Below, one piece after another: positions 11,070 to 19,682 of a stretch of 36,966 nucleotides of DNA (within the stretch, counting starts at the first letter, position 1; each line of letters begins with the position of its first letter). A model generated the notes under the pieces. That model ran no database searches. It had not been told where the DNA came from and was given only the letters and a program-made list of their open reading frames with translations. A program made the translations under genes and the position numbers. The stretch spans positions 1 to 36,966 of the forward strand of contig CAJACZ010000292.1 of NCBI GenBank assembly GCA_903938365.1. The letters are read 5' to 3'. Origin of the DNA: an uncultured Pseudomonadota bacterium. GTDB taxonomy: Bacteria > Pseudomonadota > Gammaproteobacteria > Steroidobacterales > Steroidobacteraceae.

Positions 11070-11951
11070 TCAGCCCGGCGCGAGGCCGTGCCGCGCGAGC
11101 CAGTCGCGGGCGCGGGCGAAAGCGGCATCGGCATCCTCGCGGCGATGCGCGGGCCGGTAGTCGGCATAGAAACCATGCTGGGCTTCGGGATACACGACGA
11201 TCTCGGAATCGCGCGCCGCGCGCGTGACATCCGGGGCGCGCAGCGCAGCCCGCATGGTCTCGACCGTGTCGAGCGGAATGCCGCCGTCGCGTCCCGCGTA
11301 GAGGCCCAGCACCGGGGCATGCAGTTTCGCCGCCACATCGACCGGCTGCAGGGGTTGCAGCGCGCTCGGCGCTCCGACGAGACGTCCATACCAGGCAATG
11401 CCGCAGTCCACTTCAGGGCTGTGCGCGGCGTACAGCCAGGTGATGCGCCCGCCCCAGCAGAAACCCGTGACGGCGAGCCGGTCCCGGTGGGCGCCCTCCG
11501 CGCGGGCCCAGGCGACGGCAGCGTCGAGGTCGGCCATGACCTGGGCATCGGGCACCCTGGCGACGATGTCGCGCATCAGCGCCTGGATATCCTTCACCTC
11601 GGCCGGATTGCCCTGCCGCGCGAACAGTTCGGGCGCCACGGCCAGGAAGCCGAGCTTGGCGAAGCGGCGGCACACATCCTTGATGTGTTCGTGCACGCCG
11701 AAGATTTCCTGGACCACCAGGATCACCGGCCAGTGCCGGCCGGTGGCCGGCCGCGCGCGGTAGGCGGGCAGCTCACCGTCGGCCACGGGGATCCCCACTT
11801 CACCGGCCACGAGACCGACGGTGTCCGTGGTGATGGTCTGGGCGCCCGCAGGCCTTACGGCCGCGGCGAAACCCGTCGCGAGCGTAGTGGTGATGAAACC
11901 GCGCCGGTCGACTGCAGCCAGGGGGCGCAGGCTCTTCAGGTCGTCCTTCAT
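11070..11951 (-). CDS. Dienelactone-hydrolase family protein with Tat-type signal
   Basis: A 293-residue alpha/beta hydrolase of the dienelactone hydrolase family. The N-terminus has [18 protein letters not shown] (RR at 16-17), a twin-arginine export motif followed by a hydrophobic stretch, so the enzyme is probably exported folded. Catalytic residues are visible: nucleophile C165 in GFCWGG, D222 in YAGRDGG and H259 in EAQHGF. The Cys nucleophile instead of Ser is characteristic of this family. GGAGG lies seven bases before the ATG. It is 14 bases downstream of pldA and 44 upstream of uup, suggesting a three-gene operon. The actual substrate is unknown; many members hydrolyse lactones or esters unrelated to chloroaromatic breakdown. 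Confidence 0.88.
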   Translation of the reverse strand: MKDDLKSLRPLAAVDRRGFITTTLATGFAAAVRPAGAQTITTDTVGLVAGEVGIPVADGELPAYRARPATGRHWPVILVVQEIFGVHEHIKDVCRRFAKLGFLAVAPELFARQGNPAEVKDIQALMRDIVARVPDAQVMADLDAAVAWARAEGAHRDRLAVTGFCWGGRITWLYAAHSPEVDCGIAWYGRLVGAPSALQPLQPVDVAAKLHAPVLGLYAGRDGGIPLDTVETMRAALRAPDVTRAARDSEIVVYPEAQHGFYADYRPAHRREDADAAFARARDWLARHGLAPG

Positions 11952-11965
11952 GATGGCCTCCGTGT

Positions 11966-13063
11966 TCAGAACCAGTCTGCGAGCGAGATGCCGACGCCCA
12001 CCGTGGTCTGCTTCCAGTTGTAATCCAGCATCTGCTCACCGTAGCCGCTGAACACCTGCACATAACCGCGCACGCGCCGGCTGAGCGGGAAGCTCCAGCT
12101 CGCCTCCACCGCGCCGTGCCCGGTATCGTAGGCGTAGCGCCCGAGCAGCGAGACCTGATGGTTGCCGGCCACGTAGGACAGCACGAGATCGCCGTGCCCG
12201 AGGTAGTCCTCGATATCCGGGTTGTCGTCCTCGCCCGCGGACTCGCTGAACCGCAGCCAGCCGCGCGCAAGCAGCGCGAAACGGCCTTTCTCGAAGCCCG
12301 CCTGCGCATAGACGCGGTTCCAGCTGCGTGACAGCAGTTCAGCCCGCCCGTTCGACTGGTGCACGAGGCCGAAGTTCATCAGCCGCCAGTCGAGACCCAG
12401 CACCTCACGGTCGGGATGGAAGGCCAGCATCAGCTCGGGCTCGTAATTGGTCTCGCGGAACGGCCGCGATTCCTCTGCGTTGTAGACCTGCCAGTAACTC
12501 TGCTGGGTATAGCCGGCCCAGAGCGACGCGCCCAGTGAGTCTTCGAGGTCGGCAAGCTTGAACTTGAAGCTGAGCTGGAATTTCGCCTCGAGATCGTCCC
12601 AGCCAAAACCGCTGGCCAACCCGGGGCGGGTCGGCGAGGCGGGGAAATCGTTGCTGTCGCTGGTGTAGCTGACCGGCAGCACGTAGGTCGGCCGATGGGC
12701 CTGGATGTCGAAAACCGCGTCATCGATCCCGATCGCCCAGAGGTTGGTGAGCGGCGAGGCTTCGCGGGAGGGTGCAAACGTGGGCAGGGCAGCGCGCGCA
12801 GGCACAGGCTGGGGCAGGGCCTGCGCCAGCGACGCGGTCGCTCGCGGTGGCACCAGGGCATCGAAACAGGCAAGCCGCCGTCCGGGGTCGTCCTCCCCGG
12901 CGCAGGCCGCCAGGGCTTCTGCCGCAGGTGCTGCAGCCGCACCCACCGGGCCGGGCGACGCGGGCTCCTGCGCCCAGGCGGAGCCTGCCGTGGCGATCAG
13001 TGACCAGGCCGCAAGGCGGCACCGGGCACGCGGGCTGAAGCAGGTTCGAGGGAATCCCGTCAT
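11966..13063 (-). CDS. pldA: Outer-membrane phospholipase A1
   Basis: A 365-residue PldA-type beta-barrel phospholipase that hydrolyses acyl chains of phospholipids misplaced in the outer leaflet. A signal peptide (to about A31) is followed by an Ala/Pro-rich region holding a two-Cys motif (C54 and C66 in the [18 protein letters not shown] block). This motif recurs at the N-termini of several proteobacterial envelope proteins. The barrel starts at about residue 105. The active-site motif HQSNGR gives H235 and S237, with N249 in SRSWNR; all three match the His-Ser-Asn triad of E. coli OMPLA. The C-terminus ends in Phe, as expected for BAM-assembled barrels. It is the first gene of the pldA-hydrolase-uup run. 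Confidence 0.92.
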   Translation of the reverse strand: MTGFPRTCFSPRARCRLAAWSLIATAGSAWAQEPASPGPVGAAAAPAAEALAACAGEDDPGRRLACFDALVPPRATASLAQALPQPVPARAALPTFAPSREASPLTNLWAIGIDDAVFDIQAHRPTYVLPVSYTSDSNDFPASPTRPGLASGFGWDDLEAKFQLSFKFKLADLEDSLGASLWAGYTQQSYWQVYNAEESRPFRETNYEPELMLAFHPDREVLGLDWRLMNFGLVHQSNGRAELLSRSWNRVYAQAGFEKGRFALLARGWLRFSESAGEDDNPDIEDYLGHGDLVLSYVAGNHQVSLLGRYAYDTGHGAVEASWSFPLSRRVRGYVQVFSGYGEQMLDYNWKQTTVGVGISLADWF

Positions 13064-13205
13064 GGGTGGATCGGCGGCTGTGCTGAGGGTGCGCGTACGC
13101 TACACGGAAGCGCCCCGGACCGGAACCGACGCAGGAACCAGACACGGCGAGGCGGCGCGGAGGTTAAGCTTGGGCTCCCTCAAGACTGCCCGCCGGTATC
13201 CCACC

Positions 13206-14327
13206 ATGCGAGTCTTCGGCGTACTGCTGATAGTCGTCCTGCTGATCGTGGCGATCGTCTTCGCGCTGTGGCGCAGGCGCGAGCCGCCCGCGCCCCGCCG
13301 GAACGACAGCACCGCGGAGGAGCCGTCGGCTCCCGTGGCGCTGCCCGCCCCCGCCGCCGAGAACGACGACGAACCCACCGGACCCCAGCCCGACCCCGCC
13401 GCGGCCGCGGCCGCGCAGCGTGTGCACACGGCGCTGCACACACTGGCCTTCAGCGCCACCGAGATTACCGGACGCATCCCGGGCGACCACGCGCGGCTGG
13501 CCAACGAGGCACTGGCCGCGGTCGAAACGGCACTGGACGAGCCTCGCTACATGCCCCGCCGCCCGAACGTCATCCCCGAACTGCTGCGCGCCGTCAACGA
13601 CGAGGACGCCTCACGCAGGCAGTTCTCCGCGATCATCTCGCGCGACCCTACCCTGACCGCCGACCTGCTGAAAATCGCCAACACGGCCTTCTACCGGGTC
13701 TCGGACCAGCCCGTCGAGAGCCTGGACCGCGCGGTGGCGGTGCTCGGCACGCAGGGCATCCGCTCGCTCGTCAGCAGCGCGGCGCTGCAGCCGGTGTTCA
13801 AGGTGCCGGCGGGCCAGTTCACGCGGTTCCCCGGACTCGCCTGGGACCACGCGTTCCTGTCGGGCGTGGCCGCGGAGTCGCTCGCCGCGCTCGCCGAAAA
13901 CGAGGACCCGTTCGCCGCGCAGCTGCTGGCCCTGCTGATGGGACTGGGCGTCATCGTCGCGTTCCGCCTCACCTACGATCACTACTCGCGTGAACCCGGA
14001 CTCGTCCCGGATCCCGAGGTGTTCGCCACGATGATCGACCGGCAGGCCGCCCTGATTGCCCGCCGGATCGCCGCGAGCTGGGAACTGTCGGATCGCATGA
14101 TCACGGCGCTCAACGACCAGAGCTCCGCCCCGGTGGTCGGTCCCGCCCTGCTGTCGCGCCTCGGCCGCAGCCTGTGGCTGGGCCGCACGCTGGGCGCGCT
14201 GGCCCTGCTGGTGCGTGAGGGGACCCTGAGCGCCGCCGACGCCCGCGACGCCGCGCTGGCGGCCGGTGTGTCCGAGCGCCTGTTCGACCGGCTCTGGCTG
14301 CGCCTTTCGCAGCAGCAGGACGGCTAG
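13206..14327 (+). CDS. Membrane-anchored HDOD-domain protein
   Basis: A 373-residue protein with one N-terminal transmembrane helix (VFGVLLIVVLLIVAIVFALW, residues 3-22) and RRR just after it, placing the rest in the cytoplasm. An acidic Ala/Pro-rich linker (about 25-70) follows. The HDOD domain spans about residues 115-310. It contains FSAIISRDPTLTADLLKIANTAFY and AVAVLGTQGIRSLV, the usual HDOD opening, and WDHAFLSGVAAE. The place where HD phosphohydrolases carry their His-Asp pair reads LLALLMGLGVIVAF, so metal-dependent catalysis is unlikely, as in most HDOD proteins. These proteins serve as scaffolds in signalling. The ATG at 13206 directly precedes the helix, although its Shine-Dalgarno is weak. 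Its stop interlocks with that of the convergent amidohydrolase. Confidence 0.85.
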   Translation: MRVFGVLLIVVLLIVAIVFALWRRREPPAPRRNDSTAEEPSAPVALPAPAAENDDEPTGPQPDPAAAAAAQRVHTALHTLAFSATEITGRIPGDHARLANEALAAVETALDEPRYMPRRPNVIPELLRAVNDEDASRRQFSAIISRDPTLTADLLKIANTAFYRVSDQPVESLDRAVAVLGTQGIRSLVSSAALQPVFKVPAGQFTRFPGLAWDHAFLSGVAAESLAALAENEDPFAAQLLALLMGLGVIVAFRLTYDHYSREPGLVPDPEVFATMIDRQAALIARRIAASWELSDRMITALNDQSSAPVVGPALLSRLGRSLWLGRTLGALALLVREGTLSAADARDAALAAGVSERLFDRLWLRLSQQQDG

Positions 14328-15691
14328 AGCGTACTGCGGACCACGCGTCCGCCCTTCAGGATCAACCGCAGGTTCTGCTCGGGCTGTTCGAGGACCCGGA
14401 TGTCCTCGAGGGGGTTGCCCTCCACCACCAGCAGGTCGGCCCAGGCCCCCGGCTCGATGACGCCCAGTGGCGCGCCGGCATGCGGATTGCGGGGTCCGGA
14501 GAGCGCCAGCAGTTCGCCGTTGACGGACGTGGCCTGGCGCAGGATCTCGAGCGGTGTGAACCAGCGCAGCCGGGCACCGAACTCCAGCGACTCCCAGGCA
14601 AAGACCCGCGTCGCCCCGAACACGTCCGTGCCGAACGCGATCTTCACGCCATGCTTCCTGGCCAGCCGCATCATGTGGTCGAGGCCCGCCGAAACCTGCG
14701 CACTCTTGGCGCGCTGGGCGGCCTGGGCCGCGCTCGGCGGAGGGGCACCCGGCGGAAGTGGCTGCGCGAACACGCCGCTGAAGACGTAGGCCTGCGGCGA
14801 CAGGAACACGCCGCGCTCGGCCATCAGTTTCATCGTGGTCTCATCGATCAGGTGCGCATGTTCGATGCTGCGCACGCCGGCCTCCACCGAGCGCCGGATC
14901 GCCGCCGGCGTATAGGCGTGCACAGCGACATAGGTACCCCAGTCGGCCGCCGCGCGCACCGCCGCGCGCAGTTCCTCCTCGACGTACTGCACGCTGTCGA
15001 TCGGGTCGTACATCGAGGAGATCCCGCCGCCCGCGGCGAGCTTGACCTGCGTGGCGCCCGCGCGCAGCTGTTCGCGCACGGCCGCGAGCACCTCGTCGGG
15101 ACCGTCGGCGATCAGGCCATAGCCGAGGCGCTCGAGGGCATCCGTGTCGCCACTCCAGCGGCGCGGCTGGGCGGTGCGGCTGCGGAAATCCCCATGGCCG
15201 CTGGTCTGGCTGACTATCGCGCCCGAGGGAAAGATGCGCGGCCCCTCGACCAGCCCCTCGTCGATGGCCTGCTGCAGGCCGAACACCGGGCCACCCATGT
15301 CGCGGATCGAGGTGAAGCCCCGCATCAGGATCGCGCGTGCCTCGACGGCGGACCGCGCGGCGACGTAATTCGGATCGTTGTCGCGCAGCGCAGCGATGGG
15401 CACGGCGATGGTGGGGTGGACGTGGGCGTCGATCAGGCCCGGGATCACGACCCGGTTACCGGCATCGATGATGCGCGCCGGGTCGATCCCCTCGCGCGAG
15501 CCGCTGCCGGTGTCGCGCAGCGCGACGATGCGCCCTGCCGCCACCAGGATCTCGGTGTTCTCGCGCAGTCGCCCGCTGCGACCGTCAAAGACGCGCGCGT
15601 GGGTGATCAGCAGGTCGACGGCAGGCGGGGACGCCGCAGGGACCGGGACAGCAACGAGGGCCCCGAGCAGCAGGGCGAGGCGGAGCCTCAC
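14324..15691 (-). CDS. Secreted metal-dependent amidohydrolase (imidazolonepropionase/prolidase-like)
   Basis: A 455-residue amidohydrolase-superfamily enzyme. Residues 1-21 are a signal peptide (LRLALLLGALVAVPVPAA), so it acts in the periplasm. Metal ligands of the TIM barrel are visible: H90 and H92 in DAHVHP, a Lys in ATQVKLAAGGG as candidate carboxylated bridge, His in VAVHAY, His in SIEHAH and Asp in FGTDVFG. The small beta domain is split between the N-terminus (LITHARVFDG) and the C-terminus (LGVIEPGAWADLLVVEGNP). Relatives cleave cyclic amides or Xaa-Pro and Xaa-Arg dipeptides, and the substrate cannot be told from sequence. The GTG start shares a GTGA with the preceding SOUL gene, fixing the start and implying coupling. 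Confidence 0.9.
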   Translation of the reverse strand: MRLRLALLLGALVAVPVPAASPPAVDLLITHARVFDGRSGRLRENTEILVAAGRIVALRDTGSGSREGIDPARIIDAGNRVVIPGLIDAHVHPTIAVPIAALRDNDPNYVAARSAVEARAILMRGFTSIRDMGGPVFGLQQAIDEGLVEGPRIFPSGAIVSQTSGHGDFRSRTAQPRRWSGDTDALERLGYGLIADGPDEVLAAVREQLRAGATQVKLAAGGGISSMYDPIDSVQYVEEELRAAVRAAADWGTYVAVHAYTPAAIRRSVEAGVRSIEHAHLIDETTMKLMAERGVFLSPQAYVFSGVFAQPLPPGAPPPSAAQAAQRAKSAQVSAGLDHMMRLARKHGVKIAFGTDVFGATRVFAWESLEFGARLRWFTPLEILRQATSVNGELLALSGPRNPHAGAPLGVIEPGAWADLLVVEGNPLEDIRVLEQPEQNLRLILKGGRVVRSTL

Positions 15692-16356
15692 CGCGCCGCG
15701 ACCCGCAGCGGCAGCAGCACCTCGTTGCGACGCATGAACCACGGCATGAAGGGCGCGTCGTAGCGCGCGATGATGGCGCTGTCGCCCGGTTCGGGCTCGA
15801 GACCCCGGGCACCCAGCCGGGCGCGCAGTTCGCGCTCGTGCTCGCGGAAGTTTTCCTCGGTCCAGCGCCCGCTGTAGCGCCAGACCGCGATCCGCCGCGC
15901 GGGCACCTCGCGGATCGAGATGCGCGCATCCGTGGGCCGCGGGACAGACTCCCGCGTGAACTTGCGCGGGACCACGAAGCCCACGAGGTACACACCCCCT
16001 GCGGAGGACTGCTCGACCGGCGCGGTCATGGCGATCTTCTGGCCGGCCCCCGACTGTTCGACGGGCGCCGTCATGGCAATTTCGGCCTGGCTGGAATTGG
16101 CGCCGCTGATGTAGCGGAACAGCCGGCCGAAGGCGACGTTGCCCGCGTTCATGAAGCCTGACTCGACCGCAGTCTCGGCCAGCATGTAGGGCGCGTACTC
16201 GCGGAGCTCGAAGGCGCCGTCGCTCTCGAGCACGCGGTACTGGGGTTCCTCGATGGCCACGGCGGCAGGAGCAGCCGTCAGCTGCAGCAGCGCGGCGACG
16301 CCGGCCAGCAGGCCGGCGCGCCGGGCGGAACGATGCAGGTGGCGTGCCGCACTCAC
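15688..16356 (-). CDS. SOUL-family haem-binding protein, exported
   Basis: A 222-residue SOUL/HEBP-type protein. The GTG start at 16356 is preferred because it forms a GTGA with the thiolase stop and is followed by a good signal peptide ([21 protein letters not shown]). An upstream ATG at 16410 would overlap the thiolase by 58 bases. The SOUL domain runs from [20 protein letters not shown] to the end, with [21 protein letters not shown] and [15 protein letters not shown] as family blocks. Residues around [10 protein letters not shown] occur twice in tandem; such a double motif is common in bacterial SOUL proteins. The function in bacteria is poorly known; haem or tetrapyrrole binding is the family expectation. 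It lies inside the acyl-CoA operon. Confidence 0.88.
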   Translation of the reverse strand: MSAARHLHRSARRAGLLAGVAALLQLTAAPAAVAIEEPQYRVLESDGAFELREYAPYMLAETAVESGFMNAGNVAFGRLFRYISGANSSQAEIAMTAPVEQSGAGQKIAMTAPVEQSSAGGVYLVGFVVPRKFTRESVPRPTDARISIREVPARRIAVWRYSGRWTEENFREHERELRARLGARGLEPEPGDSAIIARYDAPFMPWFMRRNEVLLPLRVAAR

Positions 16357-17561
16357 GAGCCCGGGAAGACCTCGAACAGGCCTGCGGCACCCATGCCGCC
16401 ACCAATGCACATGGTGGCGACGACGTACTTCACGCCGAGGCGCCGACCCGCCAGCAGGGCGTGGCCGACCAGACGCTGGCCGCTCATGCCGTAGGGATGG
16501 CCGATGGCGATGGCACCGCCGTCGATGTTCAGGCGGTCGTCGGGAATGCCCAGGGTGTCGCGGCAGTAGAGCACCTGGACCGCGAAGGCCTCGTTGAGCT
16601 CCCAGAGACCGATGTCATCGATTTTCAGCCCCGCGCGCGCCAGCAGCTTCGGCACCGCGTAGATCGGGCCGATGCCCATCTCGTCCGGCTCGCAGCCGGC
16701 GACTGCAAAGCCGCGGAACGCGCCGAGCGGCGCGAGGTTGCGGCGCGAGGCCTCGGCCGCGCTCATCACCACGCACGCGCCCGCGCCGTCCGAGAACTGG
16801 CTGGCGTTGCCCGCCGCGACCGTGCCGCCAGGCGTGGCGGAACGGATCTTCGCGACCGCGGCGACCGTCGTGCCCTCGCGCAGGCCCTCGTCGCGATCGA
16901 CCGTGACCTGGCGGGTGTAGAGCCGCCCGCTGTCCTTGTCGACGCCGGCCATGCGGACCGTGATCGGGGCGATCTCCGCGGCGAAGTGCCCGGCAGCCTG
17001 CGCGGCACAGGCCCGCTGCTGGCTGCGTGCGCCATATTCATCCTGGCGCTCGCGCGCGATGCCGTAGCGGCTCGCCACGACCTCGGCGGTCTGCAGCATC
17101 GACCAGTACACCTCCGGCTTGCGCTTCTTCAGGGCCGGATCGATGAGCATGTGCGGGTTCATCTCGAGCTGCACGCAGGAAATGGACTCGACCCCGCCGG
17201 CCACGTAGATGTCGCCCTCGCCGGCGACGATCCGCTGCGCGGCCATGGCGATCGCCTGCAGGCCGGAAGAACAGAAGCGGTTGATCGTCGCGCCCGGCAC
17301 GGTCACGGGACAACCGGCCATCAGCGCCGCCTGGCGCGCGATGTTCGCGCCCGTGGCGCCCTCCGGATTGGCGCAACCCAGCAGCACGTCCTCGACCGAG
17401 CCGGGCTCGATGCCCGCCCGCTCGATGGCGGCTGCGACCACGTGTCCGCCGAGCGTGGCGCCGTGGGTCATGTTGAAAGAACCCTTCCAGCTCTTGGCGA
17501 GCGGGGTGCGGGCGGTGGAGACGATGACGGCCTCCTGGCCGGAACGGGTGGGGCTGCTCAC
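16353..17561 (-). CDS. Acetyl-CoA C-acyltransferase (thiolase)
   Basis: A 402-residue thiolase catalysing the last step of beta-oxidation, thiolytic release of acetyl-CoA from 3-oxoacyl-CoA (reverse condensation is also possible). The acyl-accepting Cys is C98 in [10 protein letters not shown], with the second-half catalytic residues H355 in GHPYGMSG and C385 in CIGGGMG. NEAFA is also present. The start is GTG 17561-17559, with AGGAGG nine bases before it and a GTGA overlap with the fadB stop. This makes it the FadA partner by position, although the sequence is closer to generic acetyl-CoA acyltransferases than to E. coli FadA as far as can be judged by eye. It is coupled in turn to the SOUL gene. 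Confidence 0.92.
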   Translation of the reverse strand: MSSPTRSGQEAVIVSTARTPLAKSWKGSFNMTHGATLGGHVVAAAIERAGIEPGSVEDVLLGCANPEGATGANIARQAALMAGCPVTVPGATINRFCSSGLQAIAMAAQRIVAGEGDIYVAGGVESISCVQLEMNPHMLIDPALKKRKPEVYWSMLQTAEVVASRYGIARERQDEYGARSQQRACAAQAAGHFAAEIAPITVRMAGVDKDSGRLYTRQVTVDRDEGLREGTTVAAVAKIRSATPGGTVAAGNASQFSDGAGACVVMSAAEASRRNLAPLGAFRGFAVAGCEPDEMGIGPIYAVPKLLARAGLKIDDIGLWELNEAFAVQVLYCRDTLGIPDDRLNIDGGAIAIGHPYGMSGQRLVGHALLAGRRLGVKYVVATMCIGGGMGAAGLFEVFPGS

Positions 17562-19669
17562 GCGGCACCTCCTGTGAATGAACCGCCCTCGGCGGCGAGC
17601 CGCGCCAGCAGGGGCGCGGGAGTCCAGAACTGCGCATCGCCGCCGGGCAGCGTCGCGAAATGACGGATGCGACGCACGACGTCGTAGAGGCCGACCGAAT
17701 CCGCGTAGCGCATGGGGCCGCCCCGCCACACCGGGAAACCATAGCCCGTGAGGTAGACGAGGTCGACGTCGGAGGCGCGCTGCGCGATGCCCTCCTCGAG
17801 GATGTGCGCCGCCTCGTTGACCAGCGAATAGACCAGCCGGTCGACGATCTCGGCCGCGTCGATCCGGCGGACGCTGATCTTCTGTTCGGCGCGGGCCTCA
17901 TCGATCAGCTGGTCGACGACCGGCGAGGGATGGGCCGTGCGGTCGCCGGGCCTGTAGTCATACCAGCCGCCCCCGGTCTTCTGGCCGTAGCGGCCGAGTT
18001 CGCACAGGCGGTCCGCGATCAGCGCGGGCCTGGTGAGCTTGCCCTCGGCGTACTGTCGCTTGCGGATGTGCATGCTGATGTCGCCGCCCGCCAGGTCGCC
18101 CATGCGGAACGGCCCCATCGCGAAGCCGAAGGCCTCGATCGCGGCATCCACCTGCTGCGGGCTCGCGCCTTCGTCGACCATGGCGAGCGCCTGCACGAAG
18201 TACTGGTTGATCATGCGGTTGCCGATGAAGCCGTCGCACACGCCGGATACTACGGCGGTCTTGCGGATCTTCTTCGCCAGCGCCATGGCCGTGGCGAGCA
18301 CGTCCGGCGCCGTCTGCGCGCCACGCACCACTTCGAGCAGGCGCATGATGTTCGCCGGGCTGAAGAAATGCAGTCCGATGACGTCCTGCGGGCGCTGCGT
18401 GAAGGAGGCGATCCGGTCCACGTCCAGCGTCGAGGTGTTGGTGGCGAGGATCGCACCGGGCTTCATCGTCGCATCGAGCTGGCGGAAGACTTTTTCCTTG
18501 ACGCCCATGTCCTCGAACACGGCTTCGATGACCAGATCGTCGCCGGCGATACCGTCGTAGGACAGGGTCGGATGCAGCAGCGCCATGCGCGCCGCGCTCT
18601 TGGCGGCATCGAGCTTGCCCTTGCGGACCTGGCTCTCGTACACGTCGCGTACGCGCGCCACGCCGCGCTCGAGCGCTTCCTGGCCGAGTTCGAGCAGGTG
18701 CACCGGGATTCCCGCGTTGAGGAAGTTGATCGCGATGCCGGTGCCCATGGTGCCGGCGCCGATGATCGCCACGGAGCCGATGTTGCGCACCGCGGTGCCC
18801 GCGGGCAGGCCGTTGACGCGCGACGCGGCGCGCTCGGCGAAGAAGACATGCCGCAGCGCGAGCGAGACCGGCGAATCGAGCAGCGGCCGGAACAGCCGGG
18901 ATTCCTCGGCGTGGCCCGCGTCGAAGGGCAGCTTCGCGGCAGCCTGCACGGCGTCGATGATGGCCAGCGGTGCGGGGTATTCCTTGAACGCCGTACGGGC
19001 GGTGTTGCGCGCGAACTGCAGCAGCGCCTCGAGGTCGGGCTCCACGACCCTGCGGTCGCGCACGCGCGGCAGCGGCTTGCCGGAGGCGCGTGCCGCGGCG
19101 GCGGCCTCGGCAACCTCGAGGGCAGCCGGCAGCAGGTCCGTTTTGACGAGCCGGTCGAACAGCGGCGACCCGGCGAACAGCGGTGCCGGCACGGGCTCGC
19201 CGCCCAGCATCACGTTGAGGGCGCCCTCGACACCGATCAGCCGCGGCAGGCGCTGCGTGCCCCCCGCTCCAGGCACCAGGCCGAGCTTGACCTCGGGCAG
19301 GCCGACGCGGGCGCTCTCGAGCGCCACGCGGTAATGGCAGGACAGCGCCAGCTCGAGGCCGCCGCCGAGGGCGACCCCCTCGATGGCCGCCACCACGGGC
19401 TTGGAGGCGTCGTCGAGCAGCGAGTTGACGCTCCAGATCGTCGGGCCCCGGAGCATCTCCGGAGTGCCGAACTCGCGGATATCGGCGCCTGCGCAGAAGG
19501 TACCGTTGGCACCGATCAGCACGGCGGCATCCACCGCAGGATCAGCCATGACCCGATCGAGCGCCGCGACGAGATCGCAGCGCAGCGGCAGGCTCAGGCT
19601 GTTGACGGGCGGGGACTGGAACGCCAGGACGGCGATTCTCCCGCGGACTGAATAATCGACATGGCCCAT
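17558..19669 (-). CDS. Fused enoyl-CoA hydratase / 3-hydroxyacyl-CoA dehydrogenase (FadB/FadJ type)
   Basis: A 703-residue multifunctional beta-oxidation enzyme. The N-terminal crotonase domain (about 1-190) has the oxyanion segment [10 protein letters not shown] and the catalytic pair E106 (GGGLE) and E126 (GLPEVKLGL). The NAD-binding dehydrogenase domain begins at about residue 297 with GAGTMGTG (304-311). It carries H434 (LHFFSPAN) and E446 as the His-Glu dyad. Two 3HCDH C-terminal repeats follow, about 480-570 and 610-700. It hydrates enoyl-CoA and oxidises the hydroxyacyl-CoA, passing product to the thiolase. GAGGTGA precedes the ATG at 19669, and the synthetase gene ends 13 bases upstream. 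The crotonase domain is shorter at its end than in E. coli FadB, a form common in other proteobacteria. Confidence 0.93.
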   Translation of the reverse strand: MGHVDYSVRGRIAVLAFQSPPVNSLSLPLRCDLVAALDRVMADPAVDAAVLIGANGTFCAGADIREFGTPEMLRGPTIWSVNSLLDDASKPVVAAIEGVALGGGLELALSCHYRVALESARVGLPEVKLGLVPGAGGTQRLPRLIGVEGALNVMLGGEPVPAPLFAGSPLFDRLVKTDLLPAALEVAEAAAAARASGKPLPRVRDRRVVEPDLEALLQFARNTARTAFKEYPAPLAIIDAVQAAAKLPFDAGHAEESRLFRPLLDSPVSLALRHVFFAERAASRVNGLPAGTAVRNIGSVAIIGAGTMGTGIAINFLNAGIPVHLLELGQEALERGVARVRDVYESQVRKGKLDAAKSAARMALLHPTLSYDGIAGDDLVIEAVFEDMGVKEKVFRQLDATMKPGAILATNTSTLDVDRIASFTQRPQDVIGLHFFSPANIMRLLEVVRGAQTAPDVLATAMALAKKIRKTAVVSGVCDGFIGNRMINQYFVQALAMVDEGASPQQVDAAIEAFGFAMGPFRMGDLAGGDISMHIRKRQYAEGKLTRPALIADRLCELGRYGQKTGGGWYDYRPGDRTAHPSPVVDQLIDEARAEQKISVRRIDAAEIVDRLVYSLVNEAAHILEEGIAQRASDVDLVYLTGYGFPVWRGGPMRYADSVGLYDVVRRIRHFATLPGGDAQFWTPAPLLARLAAEGGSFTGGAA

Positions 19670-19682
19670 GGCTTCACCTCAG

